Shown here piece by piece: positions 55,293 through 63,295 of a stretch of DNA of 64,000 nucleotides (the first letter of the stretch is position 1; every line of letters starts with the position of its first letter). The stretch spans positions 62,001 to 126,000 of the forward strand of contig NZ_FPAA01000008.1 in assembly GCF_900116235.1 (NCBI RefSeq). Reading direction: 5' to 3'. Source of the stretch: Marininema halotolerans. Lineage in GTDB: Bacteria > Bacillota > Bacilli > Thermoactinomycetales > DSM-45169. The notes beneath the pieces are model-generated. The model did not search any database. It was not told the DNA's origin and saw nothing but the letters and a program-made list of their open reading frames with translations. Both the position numbers and the translations under genes were made by a program.

Positions 55293-55988
55293 TTACATTA
55301 ATCGAAAACCGATGACAGCTACCAATGCACCAAGAACGACTCCTAAGATTACAGGATTTTTTCGTTTCCGATTATGAAGGAAGGTTCCTATCATAAGTGC
55401 TGTCAAAAGGATGAGCAACAAGGTAGCCAATAAATTATCCACGATTACGATTAATGAAGTAGCAATACAGCTAGCAAGGGACGTGGTCATACTCGGCTCC
55501 CAGTCCAACTTTCCTAACCGGTGAACAATTGCTTTTATCAATAGCGTGAGGAAAAAGTTAAAGGCAATCAGTGCAGCTAATCCAATATTAGGCGGATAAG
55601 GTGTTCCTTCTAATTGCGAAAAAGTGAGAAATCCCATATAAGGATAAAACACACTCACCCCAACTACCACGGCCATTCCCGAACATAAGAGTACCGCCCC
55701 AGCCGCTACATCCTTAGCTACTTTTGCCAAAGGGTGAAATTCCGTTGTTACCATGTCGATCACGGCTTCTACTGCTGTATTAATCAATTCGGCTACAATC
55801 ACCAAGAGGATACAGACAAAAAGAATTAACACTTCAATTTTTCGCAACGGTAAATACAACGACAATAACAAGACGATGAGCGCTGCACTATAATGAATGC
55901 GCATATTGCGCTGGCTGACCAGTGTATATTTCAAACCGTCAAGTGCGTACCGAAAGCTTGCCAGTAATTTTGACAACCAATTCATCAT
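55293..55988 (-). CDS. dgkA: Undecaprenol/diacylglycerol kinase family protein with extra C-terminal membrane domain
   Basis: Residues 1-122 are a typical DgkA/undecaprenol kinase: RYALDGLKYTLVSQRNMRIH, then the active-site helix ELINTAVEAVIDMVTTEFHPLAKVAKDVAAGAVLL. B. subtilis DgkA ends soon after this, at 123 residues, but this protein continues for about 108 residues with three or four more hydrophobic helices and a basic loop (HNRKRKNP). No PAP2 phosphatase motifs are seen in the extension. The ATG follows GAGG. It lies between ybeY and cdd as in other Bacillales. Confidence 0.9.
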   Translation of the reverse strand: MMNWLSKLLASFRYALDGLKYTLVSQRNMRIHYSAALIVLLLSLYLPLRKIEVLILFVCILLVIVAELINTAVEAVIDMVTTEFHPLAKVAKDVAAGAVLLCSGMAVVVGVSVFYPYMGFLTFSQLEGTPYPPNIGLAALIAFNFFLTLLIKAIVHRLGKLDWEPSMTTSLASCIATSLIVIVDNLLATLLLILLTALMIGTFLHNRKRKNPVILGVVLGALVAVIGFRLM

Positions 55989-55990
55989 CG

Positions 55991-56464
55991 TTACCTCGTT
56001 AATCCCAATGGCTTCAGGATCTCCTCTTGACGAGTAAACATCCTGCTCTCTTCTTCTTCTGTTCCATGATCGTACCCTAACAGATGCAAAAAGCCATGCA
56101 CTGCAAGGAATGCAAGTTCCCGTTCTAAAGAATGACCATACTCTTTTGCCTGTTCCTTCGCGTGGGGCAAGGATATTACGATATCTCCTAATGGCATCGG
56201 CATATCTGATTCAGCTTGTCGTTTCTCTCCAGGCTCCCATTGAGGAAAGGAAAGTACATCGGTACCGCGATCGACACCACGAAATTCTTTATTAAGGCGG
56301 TGAATTTCCTCGACGTCGGTAATCAAGAGAAAAACCTCCGCATTCTCTTCGACTACCTTTTCCATAGCTGCGGCAGCAATCAACGCTTCTTCAACTTTGG
56401 CCATGGCCTTTTTTTCTGCCTCAGTAATCGGTAGTTGTATTTCAATATCGATTTGCAAACTCAT
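55991..56464 (-). CDS. ybeY: Endoribonuclease YbeY
   Basis: This 157-residue zinc protein has the motif HGFLHLLGYDHGTEEEESRM, with three histidines binding the metal (His-x3-His-x5-His). YbeY acts in 16S rRNA 3' end maturation and ribosome quality control. Position is after phoH and before dgkA. In B. subtilis a membrane HD-domain gene (yqfF/pgpH) separates phoH from ybeY; here only 232 non-coding bases lie between them. Confidence 0.95.
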   Translation of the reverse strand: MSLQIDIEIQLPITEAEKKAMAKVEEALIAAAAMEKVVEENAEVFLLITDVEEIHRLNKEFRGVDRGTDVLSFPQWEPGEKRQAESDMPMPLGDIVISLPHAKEQAKEYGHSLERELAFLAVHGFLHLLGYDHGTEEEESRMFTRQEEILKPLGLTR

Positions 56465-56696
56465 TGTCGCTTCGCTCCTTTTACCCTGATCGACTGGCTA
56501 CGATGTGCGAAACGCTCCGGTAGTAGGTATCGCCTATCGAAAGGATGCTACAGACACAAAAGCGCCCGAGACTGACTCATAGGAGCCGGACCCAGACACT
56601 TTTCCCGCGCATCAAGGGGAATCTTCGCCCCCTTTTGCTTAGCCCATCCTTTGAAAAAATGACGATATCCTAGGGCTATACCATGAGGATGAAAAA

Positions 56697-57665
56697 TTAT
56701 TCCGCCTGGGCGTAGGCATCGATCACTTTTTGGACTAAAGTATGGCGAACCACATCGGCTTGGGTAAGGTATACGAAAGGGATCTCTTCCACTGGCTCAA
56801 GCAACTTTTCTGCTTCTCGAAGACCCGATTGTTTCCCTTTTGGCAAATCCACCTGGGTCACATCCCCTGTGACCACCATTTTTGAACCAAAGCCAAGCCG
56901 TGTAAGAAACATTTTCATTTGTTCATTGGTAGTATTCTGAGCTTCATCGAGAATCACAAAGGAATCCTCTAATGTCCTCCCTCTCATATACGCGAGTGGC
57001 GCTACTTCAATCAACCCCCGCTCCATCAGCTTGCTCACCTGTTCTAAGCCGAGCATCGTATATAAACTATCATAAAGGGGACGAAGATACGGATCCACTT
57101 TTTCCTGTAGATCTCCTGGTAGGAACCCTAGGCTTTCTCCAGCTTCAACTGCCGGTCGTGTTAATACAATCCGCTTTACTTGATTACTCTTTAATGCATT
57201 TACCGCCATGACAACGGCTAAAAAGGTTTTTCCCGTTCCTGCAGGACCAATCCCAAAAACGATATCCGATTTTTGGATGGCACTAATATAATGCCGTTGT
57301 CCTAACGTCTTAATATGGATGGCCTTTCCCTTATGGGTTGTGCCAATTTGCTCATCGTACAATTCGAGCAATTCATCAGCCAATCCTTGGCGAGCGAGAC
57401 GCTCTGCATAAACGACATCGCGTTCCGTTAATGATACACCCCGCCTGATGAGGCTTAGTAGAACACGAAATAGGTGGTTCAACATATCCAACTCATCCGA
57501 TGAGCCAGAAATGACCACCTCTTCCCCTCTGGAAACAATCTTAGCAGAGGTACGACCCTCAATCATCCGCAAAAAACCATCCTGCGGACCAAACAATGCG
57601 AGAGCTTCGTTTCCATCCCGTAAGCGAATTTTTATGGTGTTCTCCTTATTTGGCAAGTGACTCAT
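56697..57665 (-). CDS. phoH: PhoH-like ATPase
   Basis: The 322-residue protein has a KH-like start (EGRTSAKIVSRGEEVVISG) and a P-loop ATPase core: GPAGTGKTFLAVVMA, the RPAVEAGESLGFLPGD helicase-like block, and a Walker B ILDEAQNTT. It probably functions in RNA metabolism with YbeY. ATG at 57665 overlaps the yqfD stop (ATGA) but lies one base from AAGGAG; TTG at 57656 is ten bases away and is an alternative start. Confidence 0.94.
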   Translation of the reverse strand: MSHLPNKENTIKIRLRDGNEALALFGPQDGFLRMIEGRTSAKIVSRGEEVVISGSSDELDMLNHLFRVLLSLIRRGVSLTERDVVYAERLARQGLADELLELYDEQIGTTHKGKAIHIKTLGQRHYISAIQKSDIVFGIGPAGTGKTFLAVVMAVNALKSNQVKRIVLTRPAVEAGESLGFLPGDLQEKVDPYLRPLYDSLYTMLGLEQVSKLMERGLIEVAPLAYMRGRTLEDSFVILDEAQNTTNEQMKMFLTRLGFGSKMVVTGDVTQVDLPKGKQSGLREAEKLLEPVEEIPFVYLTQADVVRHTLVQKVIDAYAQAE

Positions 57666-58888
57666 TCTCCTTGCGAAATCGGTTGTGGACTAGCAATATT
57701 TTCAATCACAGTAAAGTGGATCTTCATAACAACTTTACCATTCTGCTCACTTGGGTGCAAAATTTTTTCCTCTAAAATTCGCCCATCCTCTCCCAAACGA
57801 CTCAGTATTTCTGCTCGTGCCTGCTCCTTCCCTACCTGAATCGCATCTTTCACTGATAATTTTCGATTGACCCACTTCATTGCCAACTGCTCTTCGTTCA
57901 CCCAGCCGAAGGGAAGATTCCACTTCCACAAATGGATTGGACGAATCTGCTGAATAAATTCGACTTCCCCCTCTAGATCATTAGAAAAAAAGGGCAATCG
58001 CACCACTCGACCTGCTAGATAAGGGTGGGTAGCACGTTCTCTAACACCTGTATAGACCTTCCTTTTTTGCATCATTGGAACGGTTACCTCTGATTCATAC
58101 CAAACCTCTCCTAATACCTTCCCCTTTGCTCCAACAATTTTATCCGCTGACGGAACACCTTCCCCCGAGTTGTTTTCATTATCACCATAGCGTCCGGAGA
58201 CAATCAATTGTCCTTTTTTTACAATATCGTTGACATCGACGACAGGATGTCCACGTTCGATTTGAATATCAGAGATCAATCCACTCCGTTTTGCAATCAA
58301 GTTTACACGACCCTGTTCACCCGTTTGCTCTTCTTCCGTTACCCGTTTCTTTTCCACTACGGTGAGAATCGCCCTCGTTCCTTCTATCCGAAACCCTACC
58401 CAAGAAAGTCGTGGGATTTTATCTGTCAATCGATGCTGGATTTCACTCGTATCGGGGATGCGGCTTTTCATCTGTCCCACATATACCCCTTCTTCTTGAA
58501 GGGAAGCGAGAATCTCTCCTGTAGGAATCATCTCATTTCCCTCCACCTCCACTGACCAAACCAATGAAGATAAAAAGAAAATGATGACCAAAAAAAGTCC
58601 AAATCCCGTTAAAAAAAAATGCCTTTTTTTCACTCTTGCGATCCAAAAAGGAAACCCTAACTTGCTTCGTATCCTCACCTTGGTTTTTGTACTCCGCAAA
58701 AAGGGGCGCAAGCGATAAAAATCGGCTATGGGAAGGGTTAAACTGATCTTCTTTTCTTCTAACCACTGAATTCTAGAGAGATCTAACCCTGCATTTGTCG
58801 CTTTGTTGATAAAATCGGCAAGATGTTCACCTTGAAGCTCAATGTGCAAGCTACCCTTTAAAGACTGCCGCCAATGATTTTGCTGCAT
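57662..58888 (-). CDS. yqfD: Sporulation protein YqfD
   Basis: The 408-residue protein has a cytoplasmic N-terminal domain, one transmembrane helix near residues 95-112 (LVIIFFLSSLVWSV), and a large external region with beta-strand-like repeats, ending near VIENIASPQPIS. This architecture and the neighbour YqfC match the mother-cell (sigma-E) sporulation protein YqfD, needed for spore engulfment or development. Its length is as usual. It follows yqfC after 13 bases and leads phoH by overlap. Confidence 0.92.
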   Translation of the reverse strand: MQQNHWRQSLKGSLHIELQGEHLADFINKATNAGLDLSRIQWLEEKKISLTLPIADFYRLRPFLRSTKTKVRIRSKLGFPFWIARVKKRHFFLTGFGLFLVIIFFLSSLVWSVEVEGNEMIPTGEILASLQEEGVYVGQMKSRIPDTSEIQHRLTDKIPRLSWVGFRIEGTRAILTVVEKKRVTEEEQTGEQGRVNLIAKRSGLISDIQIERGHPVVDVNDIVKKGQLIVSGRYGDNENNSGEGVPSADKIVGAKGKVLGEVWYESEVTVPMMQKRKVYTGVRERATHPYLAGRVVRLPFFSNDLEGEVEFIQQIRPIHLWKWNLPFGWVNEEQLAMKWVNRKLSVKDAIQVGKEQARAEILSRLGEDGRILEEKILHPSEQNGKVVMKIHFTVIENIASPQPISQGE

Positions 58889-58901
58889 GCGATCTCTCCC
58901 C

Positions 58902-59180
58902 TTAGTCCAGGTACTTCACCTCGGAAACGTTACCTTCAATCCAAATTTCATGGGTTTGGATTGCCTGGATCTTCAATTGGGCCCCTGCGATTTGTAAGAC
59001 TCCCCGCGCGGTTCGAAGTCGAATCTCCCCATCCGAAAACTTTTCGACGCCATGATGATTTTCCACATGGACACGATAGGGTCCTATAATCAGGATACGT
59101 GGTACATCTGCAGCTACATCCTGAGGGATATCTAACCAATCCGAAGCGATTTTACGCACTCGACTTCCGATCTTTCGCAT
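58902..59180 (-). CDS. yqfC: Sporulation protein YqfC
   Basis: The 92-residue protein matches YqfC in length and sequence (RKIASDWLDIPQDVAADVPRI, then NHHGVEKFSDGEIRLRT). ATG at 59180 has GGAGGG seven bases upstream; the longer frame to 59327 has none. In B. subtilis yqfC-yqfD are mother-cell genes of the sigma-E regulon. A CATATACT box about 90 bases upstream resembles a sigma-E -10 element, but the -35 is weak. Confidence 0.93.
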   Translation of the reverse strand: MRKIGSRVRKIASDWLDIPQDVAADVPRILIIGPYRVHVENHHGVEKFSDGEIRLRTARGVLQIAGAQLKIQAIQTHEIWIEGNVSEVKYLD

Positions 59181-59312
59181 GAAACGGCCCTCCATCTTCT
59201 TGACTCCACCATATGCCCCGTTGTCCCACTTTATGAAAAAAGCCATGATGGTAGTCAGGGGATCGTAGCAGTATATGTCGTAAGAATTTGTCTCATGTGA
59301 ATGTAAAATTAA

Positions 59313-59341
59313 TAAAGCGATGCGCAAATGCGCATCGCTAG
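59313..59341 (-). terminator. Terminator after the SASP gene
   Basis: AGCGATGCGC (59316-59325) pairs with GCGCATCGCT (59330-59339); a T-rich tract follows on the minus strand. Confidence 0.85.
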
Positions 59342-59366
59342 AATCACCATAAGTTCGATTCAGTTG

Positions 59367-59564
59367 TTATTGCCCGGATTGCTGTTGTTGAGCTTGTTGG
59401 ACTAAACGTTTCGTAATCTCTCCACCAACTGAACCATTTGCACGAGAAGTGCTTCCAGCACCCAATTGAACGCCAAATTCAGCTGCGATCTCTTCCTTAT
59501 ACTGGTTTAATACGTTAGCGGATTGTGGGACGAGTAAACGGTTACTACTGCCTCGACTTGCCAT
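59367..59564 (-). CDS. Small acid-soluble spore protein, alpha/beta type
   Basis: This 65-residue protein coats and protects spore DNA from UV and heat. It has the GPR protease cleavage region [11 protein letters not shown] and the second conserved block [17 protein letters not shown], and a Gln-rich end. GGAGGG precedes the ATG. It lies between the plus-strand propeller genes and yqfC, and is expected to be made in the forespore; a CACACTA element upstream may be part of a sigma-G promoter. Confidence 0.96.
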   Translation of the reverse strand: MASRGSSNRLLVPQSANVLNQYKEEIAAEFGVQLGAGSTSRANGSVGGEITKRLVQQAQQQQSGQ

Positions 59565-59762
59565 AACTTTTCACCCCCTCCCTTGTATCCCTAGTGTGGA
59601 CGAATTGCCGTTGAACCATGTCACGCACTTGTTTCCAAGGAAAGGAGTGGGAATTCCCACGCCATAAATCAAGAAAGAACAAGATAGGCATTCGTACAAT
59701 TGCTTCTGAAAACTTGGCGTAGACTAATTTATATAAAGAACTTGATTGGGGAGTGACGAAAC

Positions 59763-61166
59763 ATAGGCTCATTTATTCGTATTTCTGGTAAAAGTCCTTT
59801 TCCCAACTGCACAAACCAAGGAGATGGAATACGTTACCTCAATGCAGCCGTTGAACCATACGCCGCTGTCAATCCAACAACCCTTCAGAACAAAGGGAAA
59901 GAGAATATCATTGGTGTATGGCAACAGGATCGCTTTTCAAATGGCGGAGCAAGTGGAATTGTTGCGGGGATATCTGTTGATGGTGGGCAACATTGGGATA
60001 CTTCTCCCCTCCCCTTCAATGCTTGTGTGTCAGGTGGATTACCCTACGAGAGGGTCAGTGACCCATGGATATCCTTCGGTCCGGAGGGGACGGCATATGT
60101 TTCAGCACTCAACGTCAACTTAACAACCAACCCAAGTTCAGCAGTTACAATCATCACTTCAAAAAATGGCGGAAAATCCTGGTCAAACCCCATAATCATA
60201 AAAAAAGATCCAATCGCCTCTCATTTTAATGACAAGGAATCCATTACTGCGGACCCCATTCATTCGAATGTAGCCTATGTAGTGTGGACGCGTTTTACGT
60301 TTCTTGCCAACAATCGTTTTAATAATCCAACTTGGTTTGCTAAGACAACCGATGGGGGTCAAACTTGGCGGTCAAAAATTATTTTCCGTCCAGGGCTCGG
60401 TAATAATACGGTAGGGAATATCATCGTTGCCAATCCAAAAAACGGGATTTTGTATCATTTTTTCATTTTAGTCATCAACAAAAATGGGAATAAGACCAGT
60501 TTTATTCTTCTGCAAACCTCCAAGGATCAAGGGGAAACCTGGTCACAAGCTAGAATCGTTACCACGATTTTCTTACCCGTAACGCTCTCCGGTGGAAGTG
60601 GACTGGATTTAGTTGGCTCATTTTCATATCTCTCAGTTGATATCCGGTCAAGTATTACCGTCACGTTTTCACCTACCATCCATCCGAAAACCGGAACTTT
60701 GTATATCACCTGGGAAGATGCTCGGTTTTCTGATGGTCAGATCACAGAGGTCGCTTCTTCCTTTTCAACCGATGGGGGTCAAACTTGGAGTAAACCAACA
60801 CGTGTCAATCATTCAACAGGGAAGCCCGCTTTTCAACCGACGATTGGATTAAATGATCGGGGGATCGTTGGGATTAGCTATTATCAATTTACCAATCAAG
60901 CACCCACCAATTCTCTACCGGTCCACTATTTATTTAAGGCATCATACAACGGTGGAAAGAGTTATACCAACCCCGCGATCACCATTACTCGTCCCTTTAA
61001 CATGTTAACTGCCCCCTTTGTAAGTGGCGGTTTTTTTGTCGGGGACTACCAAGGGATGGTTACGATTCGAGATACCTTTTATCCTTTTTTCACAAAAGTC
61101 AATTCGAAGAGAGAAACGAATCGAACCAACATCTTTGTCAGCCGCATTCGTCTTCCCAGAAGGTGA
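59763..61166 (+). CDS. Sialidase-like Asp-box beta-propeller protein, copy 1 (start codon ATA or lost)
   Basis: The frame encodes a six-bladed propeller with Asp-box (BNR) repeats such as SVDGGQHW, SKNGGKSW, TTDGGQTW, SKDQGETW and STDGGQTW, preceded by PFPNCTN and EPYAAVNP-VWQQDRFSNGGAS, which is typical of bacterial exo-sialidase-like proteins. No canonical start codon occurs between the upstream stop (59754-59756) and GTG at 60027. By alignment with copy 2, ATA at 59763 stands where copy 2 has ATG, nine bases after GGGGAG, and both frames are then exactly 468 codons. It has no signal peptide. It may be made from ATA, or be an initiation-defective paralogue. Substrate unknown. Confidence 0.75.
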   Translation: MGSFIRISGKSPFPNCTNQGDGIRYLNAAVEPYAAVNPTTLQNKGKENIIGVWQQDRFSNGGASGIVAGISVDGGQHWDTSPLPFNACVSGGLPYERVSDPWISFGPEGTAYVSALNVNLTTNPSSAVTIITSKNGGKSWSNPIIIKKDPIASHFNDKESITADPIHSNVAYVVWTRFTFLANNRFNNPTWFAKTTDGGQTWRSKIIFRPGLGNNTVGNIIVANPKNGILYHFFILVINKNGNKTSFILLQTSKDQGETWSQARIVTTIFLPVTLSGGSGLDLVGSFSYLSVDIRSSITVTFSPTIHPKTGTLYITWEDARFSDGQITEVASSFSTDGGQTWSKPTRVNHSTGKPAFQPTIGLNDRGIVGISYYQFTNQAPTNSLPVHYLFKASYNGGKSYTNPAITITRPFNMLTAPFVSGGFFVGDYQGMVTIRDTFYPFFTKVNSKRETNRTNIFVSRIRLPRR

Positions 61167-61175
61167 AATAAATGA

Positions 61176-61228
61176 TGAAAAAATCCCACCGAAGTAGCTC
61201 TTAGGTGCTACTTGGCGGGATTTTTTCG
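61176..61228 (+). terminator. Terminator after copy 1
   Basis: AAAAAATCCC and GGGATTTTTT flank an inner GAAGTAGC/GCTACTTG stem, ending in six T. It separates the two tandem paralogues into independent units. Confidence 0.88.
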
Positions 61229-61378
61229 GTTTCAGTCAAATCAGTCCCAGAATTAGAATCATCTTAATTTGTTCGCGGAGTAACAAGTTAGACATTTACA
61301 CAGTTCTTTTTTCGAACCCAGCGTATACTATTTGGAATTTGGAATTATATGTTCATTGACGGGAGTGAAAAATATGAT

Positions 61379-62782
61379 ATGTGCTCATTAAAACGTCTTT
61401 CTGGCAAAAGCCCATTTCCCACTTGTATAAACAAAGGAGAAGGCGTGCGATACCTCAATGCAGCTGTTGAACCCTACGCCGCTGTCAATCCTACCACCCT
61501 TCATAACAAAGGCAAAGAAAATATCATTAGTGCTTGGCAACAGGATCGCTATTCGAATGGCGGGGCAAGTGGATTTGTAGCAGGAGTCTCCTTTGATGGC
61601 GGGAAGAGTTGGGATCTCTCCTCACTACCCTTTAATCGTTGTGTATCAGGCGGACTTCCTTACGACAGGGTAACGGATCCATGGATTTCCTTTGCACCTG
61701 ACGGAACCGCCTATCTATCTGCACTTTTAATTAATAAAGTGAACAATACCAACTCAGCAATCGCAGCAATGACCTCTAAAAATGGAGGGAGATCCTGGTC
61801 GAAGCCCGTAATCGCTAAAGCAGATCTGGGACCTTCTGTTTTAAATGATAAAGAAACCATCACAGCAGACCCCATCCATTCAAATATCGCCTACATGGTT
61901 TGGACGCGCTTTAAGTTTTTCCCTAATAATCAAATCAGCAATCCGACATGGTTTGCTAAGACAACCGATGGGGGTCAAACTTGGCGGTCAAAAATCATTT
62001 TCCGTCCGGGACTCGATAATAATACGGTGGGAAGTATCATTGTTGCCAATCCAAAAAACGGGATTTTGCATCATTTTTTCATTTTAGTCATCAACAAAAA
62101 TGGGAATAAGACCAGTTTTATTCTGATGCAAACTTCCAAGGATCAAGGAGAAACTTGGTCAAAAGCTCGGGTGGTTACACCAATTGTCCTCCCTGAAACC
62201 ATCGCGGGTGGCACCGGTCAGGATTTAGTTGGCGCATTTTCATATCTCTCGGTTGATATCCGGTCAAGTATTACCGTCACATTTTCCCCCGTCATCAATC
62301 CAAAAACCGGAACTTTGTATATCACCTGGGAAGATGCTCGGTTTTCTGATGGTCAGATCACAGAGGTCGCTTCTTCCTTTTCAACCGATGGGGGTCAAAC
62401 TTGGAGTAAACCAACACGTGTCAATCGTTCAACAGGGAAGCCCGCTTTTCAACCGACGATTGGATTAAATGATCGGGGGATCGTTGGGATTAGCTATTAT
62501 CAATTTACCAATCAAGCACCCACCAATTCTCTACCGGTTCACTATTTATTTAAGGCATCGTACAACGGTGGAAAGAGTTACACCAACCCCGCGATCACCA
62601 TTACTCGCCCATTTAACATGTTAACAGCCCCCTTTGTAAGTGGCGGTTTTTTTGTCGGGGACTACCAAGGGATGGTTACAATTCGAGATACCTTTTATCC
62701 TTTCTTCACAAAAGTCAATTCGAAGAGAGAAACCGATCGAACCAACATCTTTGTCAGCCGCATTCGCCTTCCCAAAAGGTGA
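61379..62782 (+). CDS. Sialidase-like Asp-box beta-propeller protein, copy 2
   Basis: This protein (467 residues from ATG at 61379) has the same order as copy 1: RLSGKSPFPTC, EPYAAVNPTT, AWQQDRYSNGGAS, then Asp-box repeats SFDGGKSW, SKNGGRSW, TTDGGQTW, SKDQGETW, STDGGQTW and SYNGGKSY. The first third differs from copy 1 in many residues, while the last third is almost identical, differing only at a few sites. ATG at 61349 gives ten more residues, but neither start has a well-spaced ribosome site. There is no signal peptide. It may bind or trim glycans, or act as a non-catalytic propeller; the Arg triad and Asp/Tyr catalytic set of true sialidases were not confirmed. Confidence 0.82.
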   Translation: MCSLKRLSGKSPFPTCINKGEGVRYLNAAVEPYAAVNPTTLHNKGKENIISAWQQDRYSNGGASGFVAGVSFDGGKSWDLSSLPFNRCVSGGLPYDRVTDPWISFAPDGTAYLSALLINKVNNTNSAIAAMTSKNGGRSWSKPVIAKADLGPSVLNDKETITADPIHSNIAYMVWTRFKFFPNNQISNPTWFAKTTDGGQTWRSKIIFRPGLDNNTVGSIIVANPKNGILHHFFILVINKNGNKTSFILMQTSKDQGETWSKARVVTPIVLPETIAGGTGQDLVGAFSYLSVDIRSSITVTFSPVINPKTGTLYITWEDARFSDGQITEVASSFSTDGGQTWSKPTRVNRSTGKPAFQPTIGLNDRGIVGISYYQFTNQAPTNSLPVHYLFKASYNGGKSYTNPAITITRPFNMLTAPFVSGGFFVGDYQGMVTIRDTFYPFFTKVNSKRETDRTNIFVSRIRLPKR

Positions 62783-62785
62783 AAA

Positions 62786-62837
62786 GAAAGAACCCTACCC
62801 ATTCACTTGTGATGAAGTGATTAGGCAGGGTTCTTAT
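62786..62837. terminator. Terminator after copy 2
   Basis: AAGAACCCT (62788-62796) and AGGGTTCTT (62827-62835) flank an inner CACTT/AAGTG stem. It separates copy 2 from the convergent membrane-protein gene and can act both ways. Confidence 0.85.
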
Positions 62838-62840
62838 CAA

Positions 62841-63263
62841 TTACCTAGGCAATCGTTTTCCTCTTCGACGCGCTAGCGGCGGATCTAAAATTTCCTTTAA
62901 AACGATGGCTTGCTTTAATCCCTTGGGAGTCAGGTTTTGTGTAAGATCTCGCGAAGGTCTTCTTTTTGTACGACGAGTTGAGGTCGCCATGTTATTACGC
63001 GGTTTATGAAGCTGGGATCGACTCTCCTGCGAATATTCCCGTTCGGATAGCGGAGTGGATCCTTGCTGTCCAAAGGGATCTTCATTCGAAGGTTGCCCTT
63101 GCATCATTGAGGCTGGCTTTTTACGTCGATTCATTCGCTTTCGTTGTTGTTTGGCTCTTTCGTCTTCACCACTAGAAGCCAATTTTATAATGAGTCGCAA
63201 CACATAAAAGACCCCGATAACAAACACAAACCCAAATTTCGATATGACATCGAAGATATCCAC
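62841..63263 (-). CDS. FloA-adjacent membrane protein with basic tail
   Basis: The 140-residue protein has one N-terminal transmembrane helix (ISKFGFVFVIGVFYVLRLIIKLA) and a long, charged, probably disordered tail that ends in LKQAIVLKEILDPPLARRR. A C-terminal motif of this type (QAIVLxEILxPPxxRR) is seen on proteins encoded beside floA in other Firmicutes, so it may dock to a membrane partner. Function unknown. It directly follows floA by 32 bases. Confidence 0.75.
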   Translation of the reverse strand: MDIFDVISKFGFVFVIGVFYVLRLIIKLASSGEDERAKQQRKRMNRRKKPASMMQGQPSNEDPFGQQGSTPLSEREYSQESRSQLHKPRNNMATSTRRTKRRPSRDLTQNLTPKGLKQAIVLKEILDPPLARRRGKRLPR

Positions 63264-63295
63264 ACTGACACCTCCTACTGCTTCAGAAAAAAAAC

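Noticed and set aside
56530-56690. 48-codon open frame between phoH and ybeY (contains GWAKQKGAKIPLD)
   Set aside because: There is no start codon with a ribosome site at its beginning, and no recognisable relation to PgpH. It is left as intergenic.
59824-60123. A 99-codon plus-strand frame starting with ATG at 59824
   Set aside because: It is out of phase with the propeller gene. The propeller frame through the same bases matches copy 2 codon for codon, so this is a shadow frame.
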